Source: Hsuehochloa calcarea (Eukaryota; Streptophyta; Magnoliopsida; Poales; Poaceae). Taken from it: a stretch of 64,000 nucleotides of DNA. Under the pieces are notes generated by a model. That model saw only the letters and a program-made list of their open reading frames with translations. It was not told the DNA's origin and made no database searches. The translations under genes and the position numbers were made by a program. The stretch is taken from assembly GCA_036346395.1 (NCBI GenBank), contig CM070609.1:29896223-29960222 (forward strand), in the 5' to 3' direction. Positions 34,001 to 45,777 of this stretch are shown here, one piece after another (positions within the stretch are counted from its first letter, which is position 1; every line of letters starts with the position of its first letter).

Positions 34001-34769
34001 GCAGGGTCTTGCTTGGCAGAGCAGCGACTTCGTCTTCGGGAACGGGCAGGCTTGAGGAGGCGGCGGCGTGGTGGGTGCATCTTGCCGACGAGGCGACGCT
34101 AGCGGGCAGGGTCTTGCTTGGCAGAGCAGCGACTTCGTCTTCGGGAACGGGCAGGCTTGAGGAGGCGTCGGCGGAGGCGGCGACGTCGGAGGGGAAGGTC
34201 CCTCTTGCCGGGGATGCGGCGACGTCAGGGGGGAGATCTCGCATTCTCAGAGTGGTGATTGTGCGGGGCCTGCCGACGCGGGGGAAGGTCGGCAGAACTG
34301 CCGGCGTAGGGTCGACGAGGATGGCATGGGCGTGGCGCAGGGTGGCCTCTCTCGCGTAGCGTTCGATGGTGGCCCTTCTTTGATGCGGCGGGACGTAGCG
34401 TTGAACGGTCCGCCTTTCCGCGGTGACCTGGGCGGCGCCGGCGCCGGGCAAGGTGATCGATCCCGGCAAATCTCCCAGGTAGGCGTGGGGATCCAGGGCG
34501 CCGGCCGGTTCTTCTGGGGCGGCCGGAAGGGAGGGGAGACCACCCAGCAGCTCCGACTCCTCCATCTCCATGAGCTCCGTCATGTGCAGCGCAAGCGCGA
34601 CCGCCTCATCGCTGGCGGTGAGATCCTGCCGATGCGCCTCCTCCTCCGCCACGAGCTCCTGCATGAGGACGTCGTGCGCGCCCGGCTCGACGACAACGTC
34701 GGCGTCCGCATCACGGATGACGAGGGCTTCTTCCTGGACATCCGCAGGGTAGGGTTTTTCTTGTTCCAT
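31034..34769 (-). CDS. RBR (RING-IBR-RING) E3 ubiquitin ligase, two exons
   Basis: Exon 1 is 32851-34769 and exon 2 is 31034-31154, with a 1,696-bp GT-AG intron that splits an Arg codon in phase 2. The product is 679 residues, starting at ATG 34769 (MEQEKPYPADVQEE). RBR ligases take ubiquitin from an E2 onto a RING2 cysteine and then onto a substrate. RING1 spans about 462-511 (CRIC...CEHRFCVAC...CPDPEC), IBR about 553-600 (YCPNRRC...CPAC...CATC...HDC), and RING2 621-649 (CPKC...ISGC...CYQCG) with C634 as the likely catalytic cysteine. It joins the exons, since C641 onward is in exon 2. The acidic N-terminal 460 residues contain two internal duplications (about 205-237/240-272 and 323-367/379-422). 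No stops or frameshifts were seen. It is probably an expressed host gene; the substrate is unknown. Confidence 0.88.
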
Positions 34770-35089
34770 TGTACTTCACGCGATTTCCTTGGGTATTAGC
34801 GGGCTTTCGTCGATCTAGAGCTGCATAACAGGAAGGAGGAGATGCGTATAAAGAGGGTTTCTTGGAAGTTGTTATTGGTCAGTATGTAAACGGATCCAAA
34901 TCGACCGTGTTAGCTCTTCCTTTCGATTCTCAAATACTATCGGAGATGGATACAAATACCATCAAATACGAACCGATGTGAATTCGGATGTCGTCGATCT
35001 ACTGGTCGTTTACCAAATTACCAATAAGGTTCAAAAATATTTTGTGATGCATAAACAAACAAGATGCATGTACATAATTTTTTTTAATC
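34770..35089 (-). promoter_or_regulatory. Upstream region of the RBR gene
   Basis: On the minus strand CTCTTTATACGC at about 34847-34858 lies about 80 bp upstream of the start codon and could serve as a TATA element. Nothing else is recognisable. The Mutator-like repeat begins about 320 bp upstream. Confidence 0.25.
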
Positions 35090-35770
35090 ATGTTTGCTAA
35101 TTCACAGGCGACTGGAAATGTCAAAAAACATAGTCAATTTCCTCACTGTTGGATCTTGCGTTGTGATTCGTGCGACTCATCCTCTCCGGCAACGGCAGAT
35201 GGTGGTGGCGGCGGCCAGCGGATTAGGGCATGGGTTCACCCATTTAGGGTTTGTGTTCACTTGTTTAGGGTTTTGGTTCACTGGTGCCTTGCAGGCTTAG
35301 AGGGAGGCTAGGGTAGTGGAAGCACAACAGTGGTTGGCAGGCGGCACCACTTTGGCCATGGGGCGAAGGAGGGCGGTGGAGGTCAGAGGGGGAAAAGAAC
35401 CAGAGTGATTAGGAGGCGGTGGCGGATCTGACGGCAGTAGTCGCCGAAGATGAGGAAGAGGGAAGCACGGGGATCACGCTGGAGAGGCGGAAGAAAGCAG
35501 CGGAGGTGGTGGTGTGGATTTGGAGGGGTGGAGGAAGAGGTAGGCGGCGATAGAGGAGCTCGCCGGCGCCAGAAAGCGGCGGCGGTGCAGGGGTGAACAT
35601 GGGTGCGAGGATGGAAGTGGCGGCTGAGTGGGTTAGGGTTAGGGGGTGGGGTGGGAATTATATAGGTGAGAGAGGGATAGAATGTGAGCCAAAAGATCTT
35701 GATCCAATGGTGGAAAAAAAGTGATTGTGATTTGTGAATTTTCAAGCACCTGCGAAATAGACGCCCTCTT
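35090..35770. mobile_element. Small Mutator-like element (dispersed repeat copy 2)
   Basis: The left end (TTTGCTAATTCACAGGCGACTGGAAATGTC at 35092-35121) pairs imperfectly with the reverse complement of the right end (GGCGTCTATTTCGCAGGTGC and onward from 35767). Pairing continues over about 60 bp to GTTGGATCTTGCG / ATTGGATCAAGATC. Long degenerate TIRs suggest a non-autonomous Mutator-like element, but I could not identify a 9-bp TSD. The right 470 bp match 17400-17930. The minus-strand frame at 35383-35856 is Pro/His-rich and not a recognised protein. Confidence 0.55.
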
Positions 35771-37286
35771 TTTATTACATTAAGAACATAGATATATTTA
35801 TTGGTAAGAGAACAGATGGGTATGCATATGGGACATTTGGTTGACTTTTGTTTCACATCACCTAACTATCTAACGTTCTACGTAACCAGTAGTCGGAACA
35901 ACAACACTAGCACACCACCCATCCACACCTCCTCTCTCTCTCTCGCACACACAATTCAAAATTGTCATCGCCGCCCACCCTCCATCCCCACCTTTGCCAC
36001 CCTAGCTGCTATCGTATCACTCTTACCCCTAATGACACAAGTAGCATCCTTGTCCCTAGCGCCACCTGAAATCCTGCCTCCCTTGCCGAGTCAACAACAT
36101 ATCATCCAACCCCACGCGGCACGGCCACCACAATGAAACCGCTATGCGTTTAATTGAATCACATAATTGGCACATCTAAACCAAATCATTCAAAACAATA
36201 CAATGATATGCATCAACTACACATTATTTCTAACATCAAAATTATAACAATTGATCATCGAAAAAAAGTTGTTAAAGGGATACCGTTTGAAGGGGAAGCT
36301 TGAAGATGACAACAACCGTTCAACAACAACTGCGTGGTGACAACGGAGAAGAGATACCAACAAGATAGGAACACGACAACAGATATGTCGGTCACAAGAG
36401 GAGGTACCAAGTGATGGCCAACATGAGGAAAACAATGGTACAAATATGATGAGGCAGCGAGGAGGCAGTAGATTGGAGTGGTGCGGTGAGGCAGCCGCAC
36501 GAGCTGCGATGATGGTCATGGCCAAGGGAAATGAGAAGATATAGGAGACGACAGAGGTGGGTGGTTGTTGGTATTGAGGTACTTGTGGCGGTACCGAATA
36601 GGTGGGTGGTGTTGGAATATATAGCTGTTATGCCAGAGATGGGAGGTTTACGAGCCTTTGGATTTTATCCAATGCTTCAATCTTATTTGGTTTATATCTA
36701 ATTTGGATGGACCAGATCAGGTCTGATCTAGCCCATCCAAACGAGCCCTTCAGGGGATGGGGGTGAAGAATAGGATACTATTCCCCCAACAAGTCACAAA
36801 TATTTTATACTCCAACATTTTTAGAATGTGCCGGTAATGCTAATTGATTAACATTACCTATTTTAGTTGCAAATTCCAACTCAAGCAGTGAGTAAACAAT
36901 ATAGTTCACCCTAGCTAGCCCATTATAATTCGTTTGGGCAGAACTCCATAGGTTCATAAAGGGTCTTCCCTTAGTTTTTGGATCTGTGTGAAAGCTAAAA
37001 TTAAGACTAAAAACACAAAACAGAGAATTAAAAAAAAATGTTCACTAAACTTTCTAATAGCATAATAATAAACAAAATGGATACCACCTAAGATGGGGCA
37101 TTGAGGGGCCACTCAGCCCGCACTAATTATGAAAATAATATTAGTGGGTTTGTCGTCAAATATACTTCCAAAATGTTACTTTTCCTAGTTTGTATTAGCA
37201 ATTGCTACAAAAATCAATGGTCAAAATTGTATTTTGGAGGCCATGTCATTGTTGAAATTGCATCTATTTTGAAATAAAGGTAGTAT
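35771..37286. other. Intergenic, no gene recognised
   Basis: This is AT-rich sequence with a C/T-rich patch at 35900-36000 (CTCTCTCTCTC near 35931). The minus-strand frame 36217-36525 is unsupported. No paired ends of a MITE were recognised. Confidence 0.4.
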
Positions 37287-37295
37287 GCAATAATA

Positions 37296-38831
37296 TAGTA
37301 AAGTACATCGTGTGTCCCTAAACATATCTCGTTAGGTCACTTATGTCCCCCATCTATAGAACTACAAAATCAGGTACCTAAACTTGTTTAAGTGTGTCAC
37401 TAGAGATCTCAAAGTGGGTTTATTAGGTTTAACCATGGTTGATCGGTGCCAGCATGGCGTGGGTCCGTGCCGCCCTCCCCCATCACCTTATTTAACGCCA
37501 CCTGGCTCTTCACCGGCCCTGTTGAGTGCTGCTTCCGCCACCCCAACCGAGCCTCCTCCCTTCTCCTCCTCCACTCCTCCTTCTCCCTTGGGCTCTACCA
37601 AGGAAATACAATGTCTGTATAGAGAGGTCTCGGACGTTCATACTATTGGAAAAATAAACATAATAAAAAAGCCTAGGACAGGCATGTTAATGGAGGCATA
37701 CACGTATTCATCTCAAAGGACAGTCAAACAGAAAGAAAAACATGCATGTTTAAAAAATATGTATATATGTGTCGAATTATGTTGTATTATTCAGACAAGA
37801 TATTGTACCCAATACAAACAGGATGCCATGCAAAAAAAAAAATTCAAGAACAAGAGAGAATCCTGGAGTATCGAAATTTGGCATCAACAGCTCCGCTCTA
37901 GCAATCTAGATGTTATTCATGCGATTTGTGACAACGTCAGTATGTAAGCTCGACGGAGGGACCCGGCGAGACACAAGAGCAAACATGGAGAGGCACAGGG
38001 TGCGACAAGTGGGTAGGATTGCACGACGGAGTAGTGGGAAGAGGGATGAAATTAAGGAACTCAAGAGCAAAGTGGGAGAGAATTGAGGACACTGGAGACT
38101 AGAGAGGTGAGGCCCAACATAGCAAGTAGAACAAAATTTAAAGTTCATCTTGGGTGCTTTTGTGATCACTGACGCAACACGTCAAAGAAAAGTCACGACC
38201 ACCCAAGCTGTACGCATATGTAAAGAAGCTTTAGATCCTCGGATGATTCCAATTTGTATGCATATATCATAGCTCAACTACATTTGTGCCACTGTTACTA
38301 TTTTATCGCTATTCTCACTTATAGTTTCATTAGAATTTGTAGTAATAGTTATTGTTAACATACATACTTTTGTGCTAATTATTATTGTTAACATACATTC
38401 AGATATACTCATTATTATTGTTAGCATACATGCGATGCAGCACGTGCATCCGCATGGGTCAATGGCTAGTTTTCTTCAAAAATGGACTCCTCTCAGCCCC
38501 TTGTACTCACCCGCCACTTCCCTGATCAATTTCCCCATCGCTGCTGTCCCCGATGACCACCGCCGCCACTGCTCTCGCCGTCGGCTATCCCCGCCACCAT
38601 CAACCACTCCCCTAAACTCCCCACACCACCCTTTTCCTCTCCCGAGCCTCGTCGTTGGGCTCGCTCCCTGCACGCTACGCTGGCACGTCAGCGGTCAAAC
38701 TCAGTAAATCCATATTGGGACCTCTAGTGGTACACTTAAATAAGTTTAGGGATATGGTTGTGCAGTTCTATAGATAGAGGATCTAAGTAACCCAACCAAA
38801 TAAGTTTATGGACTTACAGTGTACTTTACTC
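37296..38831. mobile_element. Non-autonomous Mutator-like element, 1.5 kb, 9-bp TSD
   Basis: The ends are inverted repeats of about 130 bp: left AGTAAAGTACATCGTGTG..., right inverse AGTAAAGTACACTGTAAG..., with shared words such as CTATCTATAGAACT or close variants and TAAGTGT(G/A)(T/C)CACTAGAG. GCAATAATA flanks both sides (37287-37295 and 38832-38840), the 9-bp TSD typical of the Mutator superfamily. The interior has two C-rich, CDS-like patches (37450-37600 and 38490-38690), possibly captured host sequence, separated by AT-rich sequence. No transposase is present. Confidence 0.85.
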
Positions 38832-39092
38832 GCAATAATATTATAACCGTTGACTGATGAACGTTCATTCCATGGACGCGTCAAACTTGAAACCTCTGAA
38901 AAGGAATTTTTTATGTCTGTTCATTTCACATACTATAACCCTAATACAGTTAGACTCTGCATATGCAAATATGGAGTATGTCTTTGTCGTTTCTGCATAA
39001 CAACGGTTAAACACGTTCACCTTTAACCACAGGTACATACAAAAGTATCTAAATTGGCCTCATGGGTAGTTGATTTGTCCTGATACTAGTTA

Positions 39093-39343
39093 CTTCCCTC
39101 TGTTCTTTTTTAGTTGACGTTTTTCATTTTTATCGATCCTAAGATGCGACTTTGACTGTTACATCTTATAATTTTATATTAAGATATACTAATAAACTAT
39201 TATATTATAAATGTATGTTTAACAACAAATCTAATGATATAGTTTTCATGTAGTCAATCCATATAACTTTAAACATATTAGTCGTTAAACTTTAGAAAGT
39301 TTGATCGTACAGTTTCTAGGGTGTCAAATAAAAAAGAACGGAG
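39093..39343. mobile_element. Stowaway-like MITE
   Basis: The ends CTTCCCTCTGTTCTTTTTTA and the inverse of TAAAAAAGAACGGAG are Tc1/mariner-type Stowaway terminal repeats. Both sides are flanked by TA (39091-39092 and 39344-39345). It is 251 bp long, AT-rich and noncoding, about 550 bp upstream of the LEA-2/NHL gene. Confidence 0.9.
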
Positions 39344-39345
39344 TA

Positions 39346-39890
39346 CTTCCTTATTGATAAATATGTTCAACTTTAACGGTACAATGCTGAAATCAAGTTA
39401 TGTTTGTGAACGGAAGGAATGACATTGAAAAGATATCATCCTACTTTATATTTTTTGGGGTGGAGGGAATCAAATTTCCTATCACCTGCTATATTTTGAT
39501 CAGAATCATGACACGGCTCATTTTTTCTCCCTTTTCAGGGCTACATGAATCACCTTCTGGTGCATAGGTAGCATTTGATGCTGAAATCAGGCATTTATAT
39601 GCATGCATGCTAATTAGTTGCATTTAACTCCAAGTAAGCTAAACTTATCAAGAGTAGTATCCCAGCCGCAGAGTAGTCACCTGCCTGCCTCTCCAAGTGA
39701 TCTCCATCTTCTCCCTGAAGCAGCTCAATTCATACAAACTTTTCAAGGAAGGAATAAAGGCAACTGATGAACTGAAGTATTGCACGAGCCTTGCAACCAA
39801 GGAAAAGCCCATCCTTTCCATCACTTTGTACAACAAAAAAACATATATATTCATCTCACTCTGATCCATGCCTCCTCTGGCAACATATCC
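39346..39890 (+). promoter_or_regulatory. Upstream region of the LEA-2/NHL gene
   Basis: This 545-bp stretch lies between the Stowaway MITE and the start codon. ACATATATATTC near 39840 is TATA-like but sits only 50 bp from the ATG. A GCATGCATGC word (39600-39609) occurs further upstream. The overlapping minus-strand frame at 39648-39962 is not supported. Confidence 0.3.
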
Positions 39891-40830
39891 ATGGATCCTA
39901 TCAGCAGCAGGAGAGGCTACAGCTGCAAGGAGAGCTGCCATGGCCACTGGCCGCCTCCTCACTCTGCCAAATGCCTCTGCCTCTACCTCTTCCTCTCGCT
40001 GACCCTCCTCATCCTTGTCGCGGCCGTGTTGCTCATCATCTTTGTCACGAGGCTCAAGAAGCCAACCTTCTCCCTGCAGTCCATCCAGATGGACAGGTCG
40101 TTCAGCCTCTGGTCGTCGTCGTCAACGTCGAACCGTAGCGGCGGCGCCAACGAGACGTCGTGCTCGGTGGCGTCGCTGCTGTTCGCGGCGCAGAACCCCA
40201 ACAGGATCGGGATAAGGTACAGCGCGACGGTCCTCGACGTCATGTACGCGAACGAGTCGGTCGGCGCCATGGACGTGCCGGTGTTCTACCAGCCGCCGGA
40301 GAGCAGCAAGGTGACGGTGCTCCTGCACGCCTTGTTCGAGCAGTCCAACGTCAGCCGGCTCGTCGTCAGAGAGCTGTCGACGCAGAGTAAGTACATGGAG
40401 ATCAGGATCTCTGGGAGCATCGTCGCCCGGACGCACCTCATGAACTTCCCTCTGCCCAAACTTCAGGTTCAGACTCTCTGATTAATTACTGTTCTTACTT
40501 CTGAAGTTTCTTCTAATTTGAGGACAGTTAATTTGTGACATTTCTCTGTATTTTTGGGGTGCAGTTTTCGCTTGATTGCACAATAGGAACTAACTACACC
40601 GATATAGTGCTCCGGGAAGGAATCAGGTCAGTAAGTACACGCAAGGTATGGTAGTTATGTGATATAGTTTACATGTGCATGTTTCTGTCAGACGATTGAT
40701 CCGATTTTAGTGAATCCTTTTGCAGGCTCTCCTCGTGTCTACACTGCCTCACATCTCACAGAAGTGCACTATAAAGCTTGACATAAGGTCGAGAGGAAAG
40801 AGGACAAGGTTTGCAGATGTAGGATGCTGA
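39891..40830 (+). CDS. LEA-2 / NDR1-HIN1-like (NHL) membrane protein, three exons
   Basis: The exons are 39891-40466, 40565-40630 and 40726-40830, all in phase 0 with GT-AG borders, giving 248 residues. The start MDPISSRRGY was preferred to an in-frame upstream Met at 39780 because it gives the usual short cytosolic tail. A Cys-rich, basic N-terminus is followed by one hydrophobic segment (about 29-52, LYLFLSLTLLILVAAVLLII), then RLKKPTFSLQSI and an extracellular LEA_2 domain. That domain includes N-P-N-R-I-G-I-R-Y and several Asn-X-Ser/Thr sites. NHL proteins sit in the plasma membrane and include NDR1, a defence signalling factor. No breaks were seen. The exon 2 donor (TCA|GTAAGT) has an alternative five bases earlier that would shift the frame. 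Confidence 0.85.
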
Positions 40831-41469
40831 TTAAATTCTGACAGAGATTCTTTACCTCTGTAGTATGACTATTTGTAACTTAGAAAAAGATTCTTTTTCC
40901 AGTGCTCCCATGTTGTGCAATGTAAATACACAATATTTCTTAAGTTGTAACTGTTCATTTGCATCCGGCAAAAATGACTTATCTTTTTCTTGTTTGTATG
41001 TCGCCGACAAATGTTAGATGCATGGGTCCTAAAAACAAAGTCCTCAAGAAATGTTAGATGCATGTGTAAGCGGGCTCGAGTTAACTAATCTAGTGAGTTG
41101 TGCTGACATCTGGCAGCGCCAGTAAAAATGTGAAAGATGTTATTGCCTGTTTTTATGAGTTTTAAGTTCTATAAGGAGAAAACATAATAGGATGGTTCAA
41201 GAACTAGGACAACATGCCAGACGGAAGCTGCCATGTGGTCAAATGGCTAGATGTACAAGTGTGTATATTTAACACATCTACACTCTAAAGGCGCTCGTAA
41301 ACAGTTTATCGGCAAAGACCTCTTTGCGAGTGCACTTAAAAGTTCTAGACTTAGCATTGGTGTCCATGATTTTAACAGTAAAGTTCTACACGTTCATTTT
41401 AAAAGTACACACATTCTTCTCCCCTCAATATTATTTTAAAAGATAATCACAAATTAGAAAATCAAATTT
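40831..41469. other. 3' flank of the LEA-2/NHL gene
   Basis: The first 150-200 bases are probably the 3' UTR. Further on, CGGCAAAGACCTCTTTGCGAGTGCAC at 41310-41336 looks like a single decayed CACTA subterminal word. No gene is present. Confidence 0.4.
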
Positions 41470-43775
41470 TTTTTTTACAAATGACGACAGGCTCCTGTCG
41501 CCACTCCAATTGGCGACAGGGATCTTGCCGCCAATTGGAACAATGGGAGAGGTTCGTGTCGCCTATTGAACTGGCGACAGGAGGACTCTATCATTTATTA
41601 TTATTATTGTATTTTTAAAAAATTTTGGTATATGTGTTGGGTGGTGTGGGATGCGAGGTGTCGCGATGCTGATTCCCTCACATAGTCGCAGTGTGCATGC
41701 AAAAAATAAATATTGAAACATGAGACTAGCATAATAATTGTTGTACAAAAATTAATATTTACATGGCATGACGGATATTTACAAGAACAAATATCTACTC
41801 GCGGCCCATCTTGGGGCGTACCACGCGTGTCGCCCTTGGCCTCATCCGAAGTGGTTGCGGGCGTTGGTGCGAGTACATCAAAGGCTCAGGCGGCCGAGGT
41901 ACTCGACCGACACGAGTAGCCTGAGGGGGTGTCGCGAGGGGGTAGTGCGTCCGTTGGCGAGGTCCGGGTGCATCGTGCAACTGTGAAGCCCCCACGGAGA
42001 CCTGGCTGCCACGCTGGTCGAAGTCAAAGTCTCCGAAGCGTGACTCCTCGTGCGACACCATCGGCTCCTCCCAAAGCGGTGTACGACCTGTGAAATATTA
42101 TGTTGTGCATGTAAACACCAAGAAATAATATGTTATGCATGCAAACAAGATAGTCATACCACGTTGCACAAGGCCAGAGGATGGCTCCGCGTACACCTGC
42201 CCTGTGTGTGGGTGGAACTCAGGACCTGTCAGAGAAAATTACTATTAGTAACTAGTGGAGTTCTAAATAAAGAGCAGGATGTGAGTATTTTATGATGACC
42301 TGCAAACTGTGCCGGGTACTCCCAGCATAGTACCACGAGGACCCGCTCGCCACGTCTGGGTGAGGAGTCATAGGGCGTGACGCACCGTAGCTCACCCCAC
42401 GTCCATGCACAAGTGGGTCCACCGGGTCCCTCGGTTACGACAAGACGCGATCTAGATCCCTCATCTCGTCTTCTCGATGAATTGCTCCACAAATGCTCTG
42501 ATGTCCTACGCCGTCATGGTGAAGCGCTCCCCAAACATCAACTGATGCACGAAGGCCACCAACTCGTGCACCTCGTGGTGCAGATCGACCTGTACACATA
42601 ATTAACAAGTTAAAAACCGAAATCTTGTGAAGAAAATAAGAATTATGGACAGTTCAATATGTACCACGTGATAGAATGCGGAGTCCAGCTGGGTGGGGTA
42701 CGTGTCGGACGTCGCAGCCTCGTGTTGTGGTGGGTCCTCCACGACCCTGACGCAGCAAACCCTTGTCCGACTGGAGTACCACTTGATGTACTCCGCGTAC
42801 GTCCCGAGGTCGTAGGGAGCATCCTCCTGGACAACGTCAGTATAGGCACTAATCCAGCTCTAAACCCAAGGGAACATCCTCTCCGCCTAGGAAGTTGTAG
42901 TAGGTACTCCCCTCCTATTGTACCTATGAAAGACAAAACGATTGTTTCGTACGTACGTAACGCAAATGGTACGACAGAAGTAAAATGTGAATTTATCCAT
43001 GGACGTTTGGCTGTACCCACTACCCCTAGGGGGCTGGGACCTCATATCGTAGACCGAACTGGCGCATGACCCGTTGCACCTAGTACTCCTCCACGAAGAT
43101 GTCGTGCACCAAACACCTCTGTGTGTACCGCCACTCGTGATCTCACGTGCACAGGCTCAACAGGCCTCGGGGTGCGCACGCGTATACCTTTTTGGGAGTG
43201 TACAGTGTCCAGATGACGTGATTATCTATCAGTTGATAGAACATCGTAACGTAGTTCGGGTAGGACATGTGCGTAGTGATCGGTGTGTAGGTGACCTGTG
43301 GAATAAGACAATAGAAACTTAGCACACAAAATTGAATTACATTACGAAAAAGAATAAATATTTAGGAAACTTACCTGTTGACGGCACCACATTGTACCCA
43401 TGGTCGCCCGGTCCACGTCGTCGTCTTCGGAGTACATGTTGACTGTGTACGCTCCCAGGTCCAACTGTGGTTGTCCAATCTAAAAGCGCTCGAGGGACCA
43501 CAGTTGAAGGAGCAGTGGGCACCAGGAGAGGATGGAGCTGTCCTGAACCTAGTGGCACGCGTCGCATAGTCCGCGGTACGTCACGCACAGCACCGCCAAA
43601 CCCCAAGCATAGGGCTGGATGTCCGCCACCTCCCAATCAGCCAGCTGGCGTGTGTACCGGATCAAATGCTTCTCGACATCGTGGGACCCCAGGAATATCA
43701 CCCACCCAAATAGCCACAACAAGTAGGCCTCGAAGTGCCTCCTCACCATGTGGTCAGGTGCGTCCTCCGCCATAT
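41470..43775 (-). mobile_element. PMD-carrying transposon, left part
   Basis: The left edge has inverted GGCGACAGG/CCTGTCGCC words (41486-41582) reminiscent of subterminal repeats, followed by a decayed plant-mobile-domain gene on the minus strand. It is cut at 43775 by a gypsy LTR. Related GGCGACAG and GTCGCC words at 60900-61015, beyond the retrotransposon nest, may be its other end. The superfamily is uncertain. Confidence 0.5.
41795..43773 (-). pseudogene. Plant mobile domain (MAIN/MAIL1-like) gene, decayed
   Basis: From 43773 the minus strand reads RRHFEAYLLWLFGWVIFLGS and DVEKHLIRYTRQLADWEV, then WGLAVLCVTYRGLCDACH. In shifted frames it continues with LLLQLWSLERF, ATMGTMWCRQQ, YACAPRGLLSLCT, and VEEYYVQRVMRQFGLR near 43040. 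These match the PMD family in order. The domain occurs in the host proteins MAIN and MAIL1 and in many transposons. A tail with SHEESRFGDFDFD and PPEPLMYSHQRPQP (41800-42060) follows. Stops and frameshifts occur throughout, so this is a pseudogene. The N-terminal part is cut off by the LTR at 43776. Confidence 0.8.
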
Positions 43776-45777
43776 GTGTAACATCCCAATCTTGGGTTTG
43801 TATTTAAAATATATAAAAATGAGAAGAATTTAAAACTTTTGATGCATCTTGTTATCTTTTGATTTTTCTGGAAATTCTTTCAAGGTTTTGTGCATTTTGA
43901 AAACCTAATGCTTCATTTGACTAGAAGTATAATCCTTTGAAACTTTCAAAACAAATTCTGTGATCATCATCTGGGATTATTTTTGCTACATTTTGGATCG
44001 TCTCAGTGACCCCTCTGGAATGTTTTATAATTTTTAGATTTTATTTGCTATTTTTGAGGGGCTAGTCAAACCAGTTTGATCCTTGGTCAAAACCCTACGA
44101 CACAACCTTGAATCATTTCTAGAGGGAAATGCACTGCATGAAAAACTGTGGAAAATTTATGCAAGGTTGTTCTTAGAGTCAGTTGCCTCCCTAAAAAAAA
44201 TTGAATTTTTATGGCTTTAAAATCTGTCTAAAAATTCACAATCCTCTCAGCCTTTTTGAAATCAACTCGGTCAAACCTATCGAGTTGACTCAACTCGATT
44301 TCAACCAGGAACTCAATTTCGATCACCTCTCAATTTCGACCAACCCTTTCATTTTCGACCACTACTTGATTTTGAAAAGGTCCATTGTCACGACCAGATG
44401 CCACCATGCGGCGCTAAAGAGGAAGGCCCAAGGCATGAGCAGTACTAGGCGTGAATAGTACTTGGCGTGAGAAGTGCTCATCGTGAACAGTACTCAGCAT
44501 GAACAGTAACTTCAAACACTGTGTTTAGATTAGGAATTGGATTCGGAATCCTTTGGCCGAATCAATTTGGAGCCGGACCCTGACCCAGCCACCTTACCTC
44601 TTCCTTAGAAGTGGGACCCCCGTAGTAGTTCTTCGTCTCCAAGCGGACACCATGCCCTCAACAGCGCTCTCCGCTCGTGCGTTAGCGCCAACTGTCACGC
44701 CCACTGTTTCTGACCGTGCGCCTGTGATTTGGCCGCGTCTCCCGCACTCGCCCATACCCCCCGCCGGCCTCTCCCCGTGAGATCTCCGTCTCAACGTTTG
44801 TAAGAAGCTCCCTGGGGTGCCCTCTTTTCCTTTCGACAACCCTGAGCATTTCCCCACCTTCCTTTCCCTCTTCTTCCTTAGAACCGAGAGCTAGAGAGTG
44901 AGCTCTAACTCACGGCCGAGACGCCACCATCAACCCCAATGTCGTTCCAGCCGCCACATGGGTTCCTGCTCATTCCTCTTCGCATCATCTTGTGTTCCTA
45001 AGCACAAGGACCCTATCCTCTAACTTAATTGGGTTTTGGTTCACAGGAACCGACACATTTTTGGTTTTCTCATCTCTGACCGAAAATAGTCCTTTTTGCC
45101 CCCCCCAACTCCGGTAAGACACTCCACTCTTCAATTGCTTGCTTTTGTACCATCTCAGAGCCATACCTGAGCTTCCTGCACCACTCGTTTCCCTCCTTGT
45201 AGCCCGAGACGACCTCTCCTCAGTGAAGCTCCGCCGCCGCCTCGGTTCTTCGTCGTCGGACCATCTCCGATGAGCTTCTTGACCACTCTCCACTCCTGTA
45301 TGGCCCTAGTCACCTCCAGTGCTAGTGCGCGCGTTAGATGGCACATTGTGTAATCATATCACCATTGTCGTTGTCACCGTAGCTCCACCTCCGCACCAAG
45401 TCATCTACGACCACCTTGCAACCACCTACGACCACCTTCCGACCAAGTAGTTGAACCACCTTTTGACCAGGTAGTCGAACCACCTTCCGACCACATGTAG
45501 TCGAACCTCCTTCCGACCACGTGTAGTTGAACCGATGAGCAGTAACTGAAACCCTTTTTGTTGGATTTTCTCTTCCAGCAGAAGTGGTTTAGACTATAAC
45601 TTTTGCTACTGAACTCCAAATAAAATATATTTTGTTTCTAAATTCCTATAAATCATGCTCTAACTTCTGTGTAAATTTCATGATTTTGGGATGATTTTGA
45701 ATTTTTGAGTTTATCCGGCGTTATCCGTTCTTAATGGTTCTTTTCGATTCTTTTACTAGGTTTCGACGATTCTATTG
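43776..45777 (+). mobile_element. Gypsy LTR (RIRE3/Tekay-like), truncated
   Basis: It starts TGTAACATCCCAATC, a common start for rice chromovirus LTRs, and runs about 2 kb until the Sirevirus LTR begins at 45778. AT-rich U3 is followed by C-rich sequence at 44580-45250. No internal domain or partner LTR was identified. Frames inside it (for example 44594-44857 minus and 44985-45293 minus) are low-complexity and not genes. Confidence 0.65.
45405..45535. repeat. Tandem repeat of CCACCTTCCGACCA-like units
   Basis: Units with ACGACCACCTT / CCGACCA(C)GTAGT(C/T)GAACC recur five or six times at about 15-27-bp spacing inside the gypsy LTR. Confidence 0.7.

Noticed and set aside
32903..34359. Plus-strand frames opposite the RBR gene (up to 359 codons)
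   Set aside because: They are mirror frames of a GC-rich coding exon. The minus strand carries complete RING and IBR zinc ligand patterns.
42643..43781. Plus-strand frames opposite the PMD gene
   Set aside because: The minus strand carries PMD motifs in order. The plus-strand frames have no recognisable motif.
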